64,000 nucleotides of DNA from Phytophthora hibernalis. Lineage: Eukaryota > Oomycota > Peronosporomycetes > Peronosporales > Peronosporaceae. Positions 45,369 through 57,476 of the stretch are shown piece after piece (within the stretch, counting starts at the first letter, position 1; each line of letters begins with the position of its first letter). The translations under genes were made by a program, and so were the position numbers. Where the stretch lies: positions 124,001-188,000 of the forward strand of contig JAAKBF010000400.1 of assembly GCA_012656075.1 (NCBI GenBank), given 5' to 3'. Below the pieces are notes generated by a model, which was not told the origin of the DNA, searched no databases, and saw only the letters and a program-made list of their open reading frames with translations.

Positions 45369-47982
45369 TCAGCACGTGGTCTGCAACAAGCACTTGTTGT
45401 CCCAGCGGTGTTTAAAGTACGCGTTAAGTGCGCGGCCGTCGTCGCAGATCTGCAGTAGCTCGCGCACCCTCTCGTCCGAGAGCTCGCCCATGAGGTCGTG
45501 CTCCTGTCGCGGTCGCGCTGCGTGTGGTAGGCGCGCACAGCATCCGATCCGTCGGCAAAGAAGTGGAGGCGGATGTTCCCAACCACCGCAGCGAGGTTGG
45601 TGGTCGGGTTGTTGGTGAAGGCCACGCGCTTACCGACGCCCTTGGGTGGTTGGCGCTTCAGCGTGCGCCCAATGCCAGTCTGCAGCAGGCCTCCCACGGG
45701 CAGCCCTACGATATCTGCCAGCGTGTTGAGGAGATCCGACTGTGAGGCTGCATCATTGATCACCGCCGGGGTCTGTATCCGCCCTCGGCGATAATTGCAC
45801 CAGCAACACGAGATGTGGCGATCTGGTTCTGCTCTGGTGTTGCGCTGCCACGCTCAGGCGCCTGGCCGTGATCTCCTACAACCACAATAATGGTGTCTTT
45901 CAGAACGCCATCCTTTTCCAACTGCTCCATGAATCTACCGAACACCATGTCCGAGAAGTAACGCAGCTGGACGTAGTCGCGGATGAGCTCCTCGTGCTCA
46001 TGGCCCTTGTACAACGGAGCAAACGCCTCCATTTCTGCGCGGTGCTCGTTCACATACCGGAAGAACCAGTCAGGTCGCTCGTGGAACGGAACGTGGCTCG
46101 AGATAGTGTAATGCGTTGCAAACCACGGGTTGGTCGATGCGGTGGTAATGGGGAGGGGTTTCTCCGTCGCATTCGCTGGCGTTGTAGTCTTGGCAGCCGC
46201 CGCGTCACGCTCCGCTTGCAGCTTTTCCACGTTCTGAGCGAACTGCCGGCTACGAAGGATATGCGAAAGCGCCGTGTACGACAAATCGTCGTGAATGCCC
46301 CAGTACGTGAGCATGTGATTGCCTTCCGACCAGTCGGCGAGTTTTAGCTCATTCTCTACGATGTCAATAAGCCCCCAACGGTCCAGCACGGTGTCGAAGC
46401 CGTGTGAAGGCAGAAACGTATCCCAATAGTCATAGTCCGTGCGTGTGCCCGTGGTGAAGATAGTATCGTAGCCCTTCGCCTTGAAGAGCTGCGGCAGTCC
46501 TGTCAGATTGGTCTCCAAGCGACCGGACGTTGTACCCGTCTCCGTCACGCTGTCGTATGGCATTTGGCCGAAGAGCAGGGTCTCCAGCGAGCGACTTGTC
46601 CGCCAGGTCGACCACAGATTTCTCATCGACACTCCGCGAGATGCCCATCGATCGAAGTTAGGCGTAAGCGTCACGTTCGGCGGTAGCAAGGATGCCGTCG
46701 CCGCCTCCACCTCTTCTTCGAGAGCACTGTCGAGCAGGAATCGCGAATCTTGCATCCTGAAAGACTCCATAACTAGTAGCAGCACATTGGGTCGCTCATC
46801 GCGTCCAACTTTAATGTCGAAAGCTAGCGGGCCATCAAAAGCCAGTGTGCGGCGATACAGCGAGTCTTCGTTTAAAACCTGGCAGAGCTCAGTTTCGTGC
46901 TCGATGAACTCACTGAGTGGTTTCCTTCTGCCGCTTGAACTCCTCTCCGCAACAACCTGCACGCCAGAAGCCAGCCGCACAGGCTCGCTCAGGACAGGGT
47001 TCAGTGCGATCAGCCCCACAACAGTTGGAAGAAGCTTCGCTAGCGCGAGCGTAGTGAAGAAGAACGCGACGACGCCAAGGACCAGCACCGCACGTGGTGT
47101 CAGTCGAAACGAAATCTTCCGCAGACATGAACAATCGTCATCGCTCTCGTCCGAGTCGTCTGAAGAATCAGAAGATTCGTCCTCGTCGTCCTCCTTATCA
47201 TCATGCAAGCGCTCGTAGTCACTAGTAGTCGTCACGCCAAAAGCGACGCACTGCTGATACAGTTGACTGCGATGCACAAACCGCAGGACGTCCCAGTCCA
47301 CGAGGTTGACCCAGCAAGCACCCAGCAGTCCAACCACAATGGCGACCACGACCGTGAATAACGCCGTCCAAAACAGCACTTGCCACTCTGCGCCGTCAAT
47401 CTCCAGCTCGCCCGCAGCGTCCCATTCGCGAACGTACATGACGACAAAGTCGGCCGAGAACCTCATTTTGCGAGCTCGCAGGAACACCGAGTCCAGACTC
47501 AGGCCGCTCACTGCCAGTAGGAACACCAACGCGTACACGGCCAGGCGTCCGAACTGCTCCGTGAGCTGCACCGCCTCCATCCACGTGGGTGCGTCGTCCT
47601 CGTGTTCAAAAGTCTGCAGTCCTTGCTCCACATCGACCTTCTCCTTGGCCAGAGCCTCTCTCTTGTCTCTCTGTTGACGCAGTATATTGTGCTTCTCAGC
47701 AGGAGACTTGAGCGTGAGGTAGTCGAAGCTCCAGAGCAGCGCCAGCATGACGCAGCAGACACAGAGATCTTCCATGGCACCCAGCAGCAGTCCGAGCAGC
47801 GCCACCCACCACGTCTGCTGCCAGGCGTTGGCCCACTTGTCCAGAACCACCGACAGCGTGCACAGCCGCGTCACGAGTCCGTAGAACAGCAGCGCCGTCG
47901 CCAACAGCGCCCAGTCGGTCCAGCGGTGCACACGCAGGAAGACGGTGGCGCGCAGCCAGCGACTCCGGTGCGAGCGCAGCAT
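45369..47982 (-). CDS. membrane LTA-synthase/MdoB-like sulfatase-family enzyme, two missing bases
   Basis: This encodes about 871 residues. The N-terminal 400 residues have several membrane helices (WALLATALLFYGLV, LYALVFLLAV-type, VLFWTALFTVVVAIVVGLLG, AVLVLGVVAFFFTTLALAKL), broken by a very acidic Asp/Ser loop. The extracytoplasmic catalytic domain of the alkaline-phosphatase/sulfatase fold follows: NVLLLVMESF (metal ligand), STWRTSRSLETLLFGQMPY (the Thr/Ser nucleophile region), DTIFTTGTRTDYDYW, HYTISSHVPF and VVVGDHGQAPERG (metal ligands Asp/His). Bacterial relatives move phosphoglycerol groups; the substrate in oomycetes is unknown. Two single missing bases, near 45768 and 45503, break the C-terminal part; with them the frame ends ...HRWDNKCLLQTTC at 45369. 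A fragment of a paralogue lies at 54250. The ATG at 47982 is the first start before the membrane region. Confidence 0.82.
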
Positions 47983-48936
47983 TCGGTCGGTGATATACGT
48001 ACTTGGATCTTGAGAGGGAATGCGGAAGCTCTGTCCAACAGCTCGGAAGGCGCCTCCAGCATGCGCCAGGAACCAGGGCTCGCAGGTGGGTGGGACCAGA
48101 GGTCCGCCAATTCAGTATGATATTGTATTGAACAGCCGTCATCTCAATAATAAAAATTGCAATTCCTGGCAAAGCAATAATAAATATTGACGCAATTTAT
48201 ATTGTATTGTTACATAAACGCGTCTTCCACTACCAGTACTTCCTCTTCCTCTCGCCCCAGCGTTCCTGTCGGAATAATGAACCGGGTACTGTTGGTTTGA
48301 TGCATGCATCACATTTAGGGGTGGAAGGATCTTATTGCATCTAATATTTGATGCATGCATCTTAGTCAACAGAATTACCTTTTGTAAAGCTCACGTAAAA
48401 AGCAAGCTAACGTTAGCCAAAATTACTACCGCTTCTCCACTGACTTCCATACACTAGCATTATAACTACAACGCTTATGCCAGTAGTGCTAATCTACTAC
48501 ATGCACTACTGTCCTTTGCATGTATTTTGCCATCTATTTTAGACCTCTAAAATAGACTCTCTAAAATAGACTTTGTGCAAATCAGTTTCGATTTGCCCCA
48601 CGCGCAAAAGGCTGAGATGCACCCAACGATCTCGCTTTTGCACTGCATTTCTGCGTTTCCAGGCTGTAAACAAGACGGTTGTGCTTCAAAATCGAGTTTT
48701 AGCGTTTAGCACCTGCCTTCTAACCTTGCACTTCCGCTTCGGAGTAAAGGCGTTCTTAACTTAATTTGCCACTTTAGTGCTTGTTTGCATGGTCCCCAAT
48801 TTTAACCAATCGTCTCTCTTTAATTTCATTTGATGTATTTTGATTGGATGTGCTGGTCAAAACCAGTTTAGTGCTTACTTGTTGCTTCCAAAACCGATTT
48901 GACCAGCCTGTATCGTTTTAGAGAGGTATTCAATTT
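47983..48936. other. intergenic with AAAATAGA repeats
   Basis: It holds the sulfatase promoter. At 48535-48572 the word CTCTAAAATAGAC is repeated in tandem, and CGTTTTAGAGAGGT (48917-48930) is its loose reverse complement. This could be the ends of a roughly 390-bp MITE or part of the pogo element. No gene. Confidence 0.35.
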
Positions 48937-49741
48937 GTGGCTCAGAGCCACTCAGTGCACGGAAGACCATGGAGGAAGGTGAAGACCGCGCCCCAAAAGC
49001 ATCACGCTGTGGCGTGGGGAACATACAGGCCCGACGATCTGATGGCAGCGCTAGATCGCATTAGCAGAGGCGAGAAGTATGCGCCGGAAGCCCCTGACAA
49101 CTGGCTGGTACCGTCGTTTCCTAGGGCGACACCCTATCCTGACCCCACGTATCGCTCAGCAGATCGCCCGGGTTTGGTTATTTACCGGTAAAATCGATTA
49201 GTTTTGGGTTATCGATTTTGACGGGCTATTTGATTTTAGGTGAGGTATCGGCATGCACGGAAAATGGCATTCTGCTGGTAGCACTTCCGCCAAATGCAAC
49301 GCATTTGTACCAGCCGTTGGACGTTGCCGTGTCCAAGCCTTTCAAGACGATGGCGAAGATGGTATTACACGCCAAGCTGCTCTCAAGCTCGAGTTATACG
49401 GTCTCAAAGACTGAAGCCATCGGTATCGCTTGCAAAGCATACCGTGTTGCGCTAAAAACGCGACCTACCAACGCCGTGAGCGGCTTCCGCACGACGGGAC
49501 TTTACCCCCATCTTTGGTAGCTATGCAGAACCGTCTCCACCTCTTCGGGAGTGGCGGAGCACGCGGGGACGTGGGTAAGACGGAGTGGCTCAAGCGAAAG
49601 CGGGACATCCAAGGTGAGGTCCGAAACGACATCTTAGTACTACCCCGGTGCCGTGTGGAAAGGGTAAGAAGCGTAGAGTCACTGTTGACTTCGTCGGCCA
49701 ACTTGTTAAGAAGGAAATGCTACTCCAAGGCGACATTTAGA
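48937..49741 (+). pseudogene. pogo/Tc1-type DDE transposase, internal deletion
   Basis: 48937-49191 is a short N-terminal helix-turn-helix-like part (YRPDDLMAALDRISRGEKY). 49218-49520 jumps straight to the end of the DDE_1 domain (LPPNATHLYQPLDVAVSKPF, GFRTTGLYP). 49520-49741 is a basic C-terminus in another frame. The catalytic core between is missing. LPPNATH-QPLDV is characteristic of the pogo-like DDE_1 family. Confidence 0.65.
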
Positions 49742-49853
49742 TAGGTAACCAAACCGTGCACGAAACTGGTCACCCCAATTTAAAGACTCCTTTTTCAAGT
49801 CCTACTGTATCACACCCAATTGTCACTTGCTCCTCGGCCGTCGCCTCCTTCGC

Positions 49854-52800
49854 CTACTTCAAACTGAAGATCCCGCGCAGCTCGGCCATCCTGGGTGCTG
49901 GAAGCACCTTCGTCAGTAGATCCGCCATCATCAGGCGAAACTCCACGTACTTGGGTTTAACTATCCCCTTTCCTGCGAAGTCGCAGACGAACTTAATCTG
50001 AATGTCCACGTGCTTGGCGCTTGCCATGTTTTCCTCGGACTCCAACTGCTTGATTGCAGCTTGGTTGTTCATGTACATGGGCATGGGCTGCAACACCTCG
50101 AACTCCAGCTCGCGCACGAGCTCCTGCAGTCCGAGCAGCTCCCGTCCAACATGGGAAGCCGAGGTGAACTCTGCCTCCATTGTGTACATAGAAACCCCAG
50201 TTTTCTTCTTGCAGACCCATTGAACGATGGTTCCGTCCATGCTCACGACTCCGCCGGTGACGGACTTCCTGTCGCCCTTGTCAGCGGCGAAGTCCGCGTC
50301 ACTCCAGCCCTCTATTCCGATCTGTCGTCTCCACAGACATGACAAGCTTGAGATCCTTCGTGTCCTTTAGGTAGCGCGCGATCCGCTTGGCGAGCTTCCA
50401 GTCGCTCATCGTTGGCTGGTGCGTGTGACGCGTGGCCTTGTGCACGGCGAAACTGATGTCAGGCCTTGTGCAGCGAGCGATCCAGAGCAGACTTCCAACA
50501 AGCGATTGGAAACCGCGCACCGTGGGACCCACACGAACTCCGGCACTCGGCAGCATCTGTGGTTCAAGAGGTTTAGCCTCATTGCTTTCCTCCCCAATGG
50601 GGGCCCTCACGCCGTTTGCGTCCACGAGTCCGTACTGTTCCATCAGCTCCTCGATAGCTGCTTGCTGGTCGAGGTTGTAGGTTCCTGACTCGTTGAGCTC
50701 CACGCGCATCCCGAGGGATTTCCGCACCACGCCCAGGTCCTTGATGGACAGAACGCTCATCGCCGCGAAGAAGTCGTCTTTCATGCTGGCGATGGACGCC
50801 GTGACCAGAAGGTCGTCCACGTACACGCCTACAATCGTCATCTCGTCTCCTTGCCTCTTGTAGTACAGGACCGGTCGGTGACGCAGCGCGTGAACCCTAT
50901 CTCTTCTAACTTGGCGTGGAGCAGCTTGCTCCACAACCTTCCTGCCTGTTTCAACCCGTAGCGTGATTTCATCAACCGTACCGCCAGCTTGGTGTTGCTG
51001 TCTGCGCCGAGTGCACGCAGCACTTCCTCGGGTACCACCATGCCTTTGGGAATCGCCAAATATATCTCCAGATGCTGCTCCTTGTCCGCTTTGACGTACG
51101 CGTTAGTGATGTCTCCGTGTCTAGCGGGCACACGCCAGCGCCTCACGAATACTAAGATCACCTTCACGGTGCTCAACTCCATCACCTCGGCAAATGTAAG
51201 GCCGTAGTCAATGCCGAACAGTTGCTCGTTTCCGCAAGCAACCAGGCGAGCCTTGAAGCGATCGATGGTTCCGTCAGCGTCCGTCTTGGTCTTAAAGACC
51301 GATTTCGTGTGCAGCACGTGGCTGCCAATTGGCGGCACCACCACCATCCACACTCCGTTCTATTCGAGCGCCTTGAGCTCATCAACCATTGCGACGGTGC
51401 ACTTGTCCTTGAGCCCACTCCTCATGACCTGCCCATAATTCTTCGGGTCCGGCTTCCGTACGCTGTTCACCACGTCGGGGGGTGACGCGCCTTGGCTGTC
51501 GTCGGTGTTGGACGGTTCCGCGCTGGCAGTTGCGTTCCGAGTAGCCGACCTTGTCTGATGCCTCTCTCGGGTCCAGCGGTCCTTCCCTCGGCGTTTGGAC
51601 TTCGACTTCGGGGCCGCCGTTGACTCTTGCGTAGCCTCCGAGTGGTTTTCTCCGTCTTTCGTCTCCTCCGAGTCTTCGAGGTGCACGCGCCTGAGCTGTT
51701 CATTCTGCTCTTCGGTGCGAGTCTCGTTGTTCCTGACGTTCTGCGTGACGACCATTACCCTGTCCTTGGGGATGTACGCCCTGTATCCTTTCATCTCATC
51801 GCTCTTTCCATTGATCATAGCCGGCTTGCCGCGCTCACCCAAGGACTTGTTCTTGGCATCTCGGTGCACAGTGCACGGAGAGCCGAAGACGACAATGTCG
51901 CTGAGGTCAGACGTACTCTTCGTGAGCATCTGCAGCGGCGACTTAGACCCCGGGCTCCCATTGCTCGGGCTCTGTTCAAAATGTAAGCAGCGTACTCGGC
52001 GGCGTCCTCCCAAAAACTAAGGGGCAGCCCACAAGCAAACACCATGCTACGCACCATGTTCATTATGGTGCGGTGCATCCTTTCTGCCTTGCCGTTACTG
52101 GCCTGGTTCCTAGGCTCGCTCACTTGTCTGGCGATGCCCGTGTCCTTACAGAACAGGTCGAGCGTCTGGTACTCTCCTCCGACGTCCGTACGTAATACGT
52201 GGATGCGGCAGTTGAACTGTCTCTCGAAGAAGGCCATGAAGTGCTTAAACTTCTGCGCAGCGACGTGGACAATAAGACCCTGCAGTAGTTCGTACGATGG
52301 TCTATATGTACATATTGCCTAGTCGGTCCCTTGGCGTCATGGGCCCCTTCAGGTAAGAGCAGACGACGCCCCCGATGACGTCGATGTGCGAGTTGTCATC
52401 AGTGTCCTTCCGTGACTGTTTGCTCTTGGTCTGCTTGCCTTGCGCACAGGCCAAGCAGTTTTGCACGCCTCTCGTCCGTCTGCGAGATTCCAGAAGCTGG
52501 GTCCCTAGCCATTTTCAGGATAGTATCGTTGTTGAGGCGCCCGAGCCTGCGATGGATGTGAATGAGCGTACCGGTTTGTATGTCTGGCCCGACCCCGCCT
52601 GACTGTCTGCCAGCACAGACATCAGCATGTCTCCTGCGTTCCCATCGCTGCCGTAGCCGTCTGCACGAACCACCAGCACGTTGTTGCGCCTCTGCACGTC
52701 GAACACCGCTGGCTCCCCAGTCATCGCGACTATCACGCGATGTAGGCCCAGATATTCTATTTTAAACCCCTTCTTCTCCAATAGCCCATATGAGATGATA

Positions 52801-54143
52801 TTCCTCTCAAGGTTCTCCGCGTACTACACGTTGAACAGTCGCACCTTGTTCCGTTTCCCCATAGCGGTGGTTTCCAGCATCACGCTGCCACGCTTGGTCA
52901 CCCTCAGTGCTCCTCCGTCCGCGGCGACGCACTGGCTCTTGAAGTCCTCCGGGTCTTCCAGCAGACTCGCGTCGTTCACGAGGGGACGACTAGAGCCGGC
53001 GTCCAGGATCCACAGTCCCTTCTCCACCGTCGTGTCGTCCACCGCAAGAACGTAGTCCGTTTCTCCACCCTGACTCCATTCTGTCTTCTTTCCCGGGCAC
53101 GCTGCCTTGAAGTGGCCTTGCTTGCCATACTTGAAACACTTGCGAGTGTCCACGCGCCCCTCGTGTACATCGTTCACGACGTCACGCCCGAGTTGTTTTC
53201 CTCGAAGCTCGATCTCAGTTGACTGCGCGAAATGTGCCAGCTCCTCTGCCTGACGTAGGTAGTCCGTGTGGCCGAGGTTCAGTCGCTACAGCATCGACAC
53301 CCTCCTCGCGGGATCCGCGTAGTGCACGATGTTGTCCAGAACCAAGCTGTCAACGCCTCTGCACGCCTCACTAACCGCCACCAGGTACAGGTAGTGCTCG
53401 GTCCAGCTGCGCTTAGCGTTATTCTGGGCCGTGAACATCTTCATGCTCTGTGCCGGCGTGATATTCGTTGTGAAGGTGCTCAGCAGGCGCTGCATTGCGT
53501 GCTCGAGTGTCGGGTGCTCTCCCCACCAGCCTTCCACCAGCTGATTGTAGTATCTCTCAGCCATGCCAGTGAGGTGGTGTCCGAGGATGTCCACCTTCAC
53601 CTCCTCCATCCACTGAAATCCGCTCGCACGCTCTGCGAACTGGATCTGTCGCACGAACCTCTTGCCCCACGACAGGAACCCACTACCGATACCCTGGTAA
53701 AGCTCCTTACCGTAAAAGTGGCGAATCCTCAGCTTACGCTGACGCGTATCTGGTACGCGAGGGAAGCTGTTGACGGGCGCATGCATCCCTTGCGGTGGCT
53801 GGGCAGGTTGCTGGTACGCGCGAGGTGGCACGTAGTGCTGTGGCAGCACTGGCTGGAGCGTTTGAGCCATCTCCACGTTCGCGGCTGCGTTCTCAAACCC
53901 ATACCCACGCTGCTTCACACATAAGTACGTGGCTGGGGATACTGGCGGGTTCCGCGGTGACGGCGTCTGCTCCAACGCGTGCCGGTCCATGGCTCTTCCA
54001 AGCCCGATTGCTGACTCGAAGACGCTTGACTCGCGTCCCGAGAACCGCTCCTTCTCTTCATGTCGCTGCTGCGACGCCTCCAGGCGCTCCATGCGTTCTG
54101 CAAGGCCTGTCTGCAGCCATTCGTGTCGTCCCGAGCTCACCAT
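49854..54143 (-). pseudogene. Copia retrotransposon polyprotein, degraded
   Basis: Reading leftwards: gag (54143-53286, with FVRQIQFAERASGFQWMEEV), a zinc knuckle CFKYGKQGHFKAAC (53139-53098) whose second Cys is Tyr, and a protease WILDAGSSRPL where the family has DSG. Next come the pre-integrase and integrase (LRTDVGGEYQTLD, GKAERMHRTIMNMVRSM), an acidic linker, the reverse transcriptase (FKARLVACGNEQ, then YVDDLLVTAS) and RNase H (WSDADFAADKGDRKSVTGG, MEAEFTSASHVG). The frames change several times and there are stops. The order gag-PR-IN-RT-RH defines Copia. LTRs were not recognised with confidence, and the 5' side abuts the sulfatase paralogue fragment. Confidence 0.85.
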
Positions 54144-54249
54144 CTGGAGAGTGGCGGCCGAAACCGGTGACTGAACCGCGGTTACGCGCGAGTTACGCCT
54201 GGGTTACAGGCGCAGTTCTAACAATTAATACGTTTAGTATTAATACAGG

Positions 54250-54565
54250 GGCCTGGTCCAGGACCTGGAGCCCGAGGACTCCTCGGAGCAGGTCATCTGC
54301 GACTGCATCCAGCTGCGCTACTTCTTGGGCATGATGTTTGGTAGATTCAAGGAGAGATATTGAAGGCGCACGCTGAAGCATCGGCTACCCAGAGGTGTCG
54401 ACAAGCCCATGGCCTTTACCAACGTCGCTGCGGTGGTCGGGAACATCCAACTCCGCTTCGCCGACGGATTGGATGCTGCGCGGGCCTACGTGGGTGACGG
54501 ACAAACGGGACGAGCGGGTGCACGAGCTACAGCAGATCTGCAACGATTCAACGCGTACTTTAAAC
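54250..54565 (+). pseudogene. fragment of a sulfatase paralogue (3' part)
   Basis: The plus strand reads VICDCIQLRYFLGMMFGRFK, then RRTLKHRLPRGVDKPMAFTN, AAVVGNIQLRFADGLDAARA and FNAYFK. Each block matches, in order, the C-terminal part of the sulfatase at 45369-47982 (IRDYVQLRYFSDMVFGRF; GRTLKRQPPKGVGKRVAFTN; AAVVGNIRLHFFADGSDAVRA; LNAYFK). About 100 residues between the first two blocks are deleted, and stops and shifts are present. It lies on the opposite strand to the intact gene and next to the Copia element. Confidence 0.75.
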
Positions 54566-54640
54566 TTTATACTATTGTGCTTTGCAGTATTTTTGTCACT
54601 TTCGATTGTAAATTGTACGACTTGGCTTGCACGAGATAAC

Positions 54641-55069
54641 TACACCAATGCACGGCGTTATTCACAAAGTCAACACTCGAATGCAAAAGTGCGCACTCAA
54701 AATCAAAAACCTGTGAGATTTATTACCTTTGTAAATGATACTAACTGTCTGATTTGATCTAAAGACTTGCCATACCTGCAAACGGTCCCGCGTCCTTCAA
54801 GACACACTGGACTACCACGCGCACCTGGATTGGGTTCCCCATGTACTTGGTAGATGATATGATGCCAGAATGGAAATGAACCTGTCAATTTACGCGGTCG
54901 CATTCTCCGCTCAAGTTTCTCGCCATCGTGAAGAGCATTGTCACCAACCAATACCCAATGAAAATGTATACTGATCTCATGATAAATTTATACAGTGCAT
55001 TTTGATTTTGAGTGTGCACTTTTTGAATTCGAGTGTTGGCTTTGTGAATAACGCCGTGGATTGGTGTAT
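54641..55069. mobile_element. long-TIR MITE, 429 bp, TA-flanked
   Basis: About 67 terminal bases are inverted repeats of each other. The left begins TACACCAATGCACGGCGTTA; the right end read in reverse begins TACACCAATCCACGGCGTTA. Both then continue TTCACAAAG-CAACACTCGAAT-CAAAA. TA terminates each side. The interior encodes nothing recognisable. The long arms and TA suggest a mariner-related foldback MITE. Confidence 0.8.
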
Positions 55070-56630
55070 AAATCGTACTCAGGTACGAATTGCTGTAAAT
55101 CTTCATACTCACCCATAATGTGCCTGTGTGATCTGAAAGCGTTCCAACAGCCCTAACACGACTTGGGATCGGTTTGGCAATTTCTACTGTAGAAGTACCA
55201 TTTTCTGCCCTTGTAGCGCATGAAACACGACTTCGGAAAACCCCATTCAAAGCCTCTATGATTTAATACTAAGTACGATCACTTACTACTGCACTATATA
55301 GCTGGACAAACTGGTTGCAAAGCACATTACATGTACCGGTAGTAAAGTTTAAACACTTCTGGGACAGCAAGTGCTTGCTGCTGCCTTCGTGTTGGGGCCC
55401 GACAGCGATACAGATAGATTGTACCGGTACCGGTACAGATAGATATATTTTGTTTACGTGCCGCCACCGCGAGATAAACTGTATTCCCACCATAGCAGCA
55501 CTCTGCATTTACGCCGGATTCGTCTTGCGTTGCTCGCACGAATGCTCATTTCGTTAATAGACACTCGTCGTCGGATACCTCTGCACTTCATTCGGAGCCA
55601 TTCAGAGTCGGCTGCATAGGATAAGAGGGAGACTGACGAAGTGATCCATGTCGAAGCAGGACATCAGTCAGTGAGTGGTGCTCACTTTCGTGTAATGCGG
55701 TGCGTAAACAAAGTTCTTACCGGTAAGTACATGTAGCCATGTCCTCCTCAACGCAAAATGAGCAACCCCAAGCTCCCAAGCTAGAGAGGCATTCCTCTGC
55801 TCGCTACGATGTCGCGGTTCACACACGGGACAACAGATCTGTGAGAGGTGTGGCTGGGAACGAAGTGCATTACTTGAGCAATTAAATAATAAATGTTTCC
55901 TAAGGATGTCGCGAAAGAAGCATCGAGCCGCATGTAGATCTACGGACTGCTATAAATGCCCATACGGTCATCGGTGACTGCTGCACTGCAGTGTGCCCGG
56001 GATGTCGCTTCGAGCGGGATAGTTCTCAAAGACGTTAGTTTGATGCTGGTATAGTACCGGTACCAACAACGCAAGCGCTTAGATGCGGAAGTCATTACTG
56101 CACATTTAACCCTTTTCAAAATTTGACATTTCTGAAGCTACTGTGTGCACTCTCTTAAGTACGTCTTCTATCCGCCGTCCATTTCCTCATTTTGGGTTGG
56201 AGAAACATCGAGGGAAGCGAGTTGCGCGGGTCGGTGGGATGGATAGAAGCCTCCTAAGGACCGAATGAGCGTGCGCATGTGTATGGAATGTCTGTGTTAC
56301 GATAGCGTAGGTCTTAATAGATAATATATCGCTTCACATGGGGCGAGTTGCTGGCAGCGTATGGGCACATACGCTGCCGATGTAAATACGGTACCGCGCG
56401 GCCTTGCCCCTCCTCGGGCTTGCTACGGACGCGATCGTAACGCGGCGCCACGCCCCCTTACTGCTGCTGACCCGGCCCCGTGAGATAAGTATAGCTGTAC
56501 CGTCGGGATACATGTAGCGTCGTGTTCGCTGGCACTTCAGAAAAATTGAAATAGAAGTTCTTGTGAGGAAGAAGGCTCAGTCAACATGTCTTATAGATGG
56601 ATTTTGCTGCCAAATGGCTCATTGTCGAAT
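55070..56630. other. gene-free stretch
   Basis: Mixed composition, with many ACATGTA and TACCGGTAC words (for example a tandem TACCGGTACCGGTAC near 55424). Short frames only. No gene or RNA recognised. Confidence 0.45.
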
Positions 56631-56633
56631 CTC

Positions 56634-56762
56634 ACTTGCGTTCGTATGTACATGTAGGCTGCAGGCTGTAGCACTTCAGTCTGAAGTGCTATATATGGAT
56701 ATGCTGCAGACTGAAGTGCTACAGTCTGCAGCATATCCATACTACAGCATGCGAACGCAAGT
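56634..56762. repeat. nested palindromes of CTGCAG-rich words
   Basis: The outer arms ACTTGCGTTCG (56634) and CGAACGCAAGT (ending about 56762) enclose two further palindromes. AGCACTTCAGTCTGAAGTGCT is centred near 56682. ATGGATATGCTGCAGACTG-type sequence is repeated in reverse around 56715. The whole can fold as a branched stem. The ends may belong to a foldback MITE. Confidence 0.65.
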
Positions 56763-56870
56763 TTCAGTGTTGTGTGCCGGCAAAACATAGAGATTTCGCA
56801 TCAAATGTATGAAAACTGCTAAATGTGCTCCTGCAGCTGTTTCCCACTAAATAACTTAACATGATCCCTA

Positions 56871-56942
56871 ACACTTAAATGTGCATTAAACACGTTAAAT
56901 GTGCATCAGTGCTGTCGTGCTGTTGCACTTAAATGTGCAGTA
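56871..56942. repeat. CACTTAAATGTGCA repeats
   Basis: ACTTAAATGTGCATTAA, GTTAAATGTGCATCAG and CACTTAAATGTGCAGTAA follow one another at 20-50 base spacing. Function unknown. Confidence 0.5.
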
Positions 56943-57476
56943 ACGCGAGTCCTTAGATGCAGCGGCGCCAATTTAGTTATTTATCAGCCGCCGCCTTCAA
57001 CACCCATCCCCGCCTGGAACAGCGGAACTCGACTGTACCGCTCGACGTTACCAGTGTAAACTTTAAACTTATTAATACATGTACCACGGTCTGGCTTCGC
57101 TTCAACTCCATCTTGCGTACAAAAATTTCTGCGGCGTATTGTAAGATTGCGTCAACAAAAGGGGGATGGGGAGTCATGTAAAATGACGGTTCATTAGCGT
57201 ATCGCAATCCAAAATCATCGCCGTCACGATATTTATACGGAAAAATCTGCGATAGCTACAGTTTTTTATCTGACAGGTAATCTATTATTGCGAGTTTCTA
57301 ATGGCACAAAAATAGTTTCAAATCCTACGTACACTACAGAGTATGCATTTTAGCAGACACGCACTTTGCGCGTACTTCGCCCACATCTGTTCCGCCCAAT
57401 CGGCGCCAAAGCACAGTCGTCATGGACCATTCACTCACATTCGAATTCGCCAGCCCGCGTGCAAGTCTGCCGCGTC

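Noticed and set aside
46481..47218. 245-codon plus-strand frame over the sulfatase
   Set aside because: Ser-rich antisense shadow; the minus strand has membrane helices and catalytic motifs.
54144..54249. 5' LTR and primer site of the minus-strand Copia
   Set aside because: No TGG-type primer site next to a CA end could be identified, and no matching LTR was recognised on the other side.
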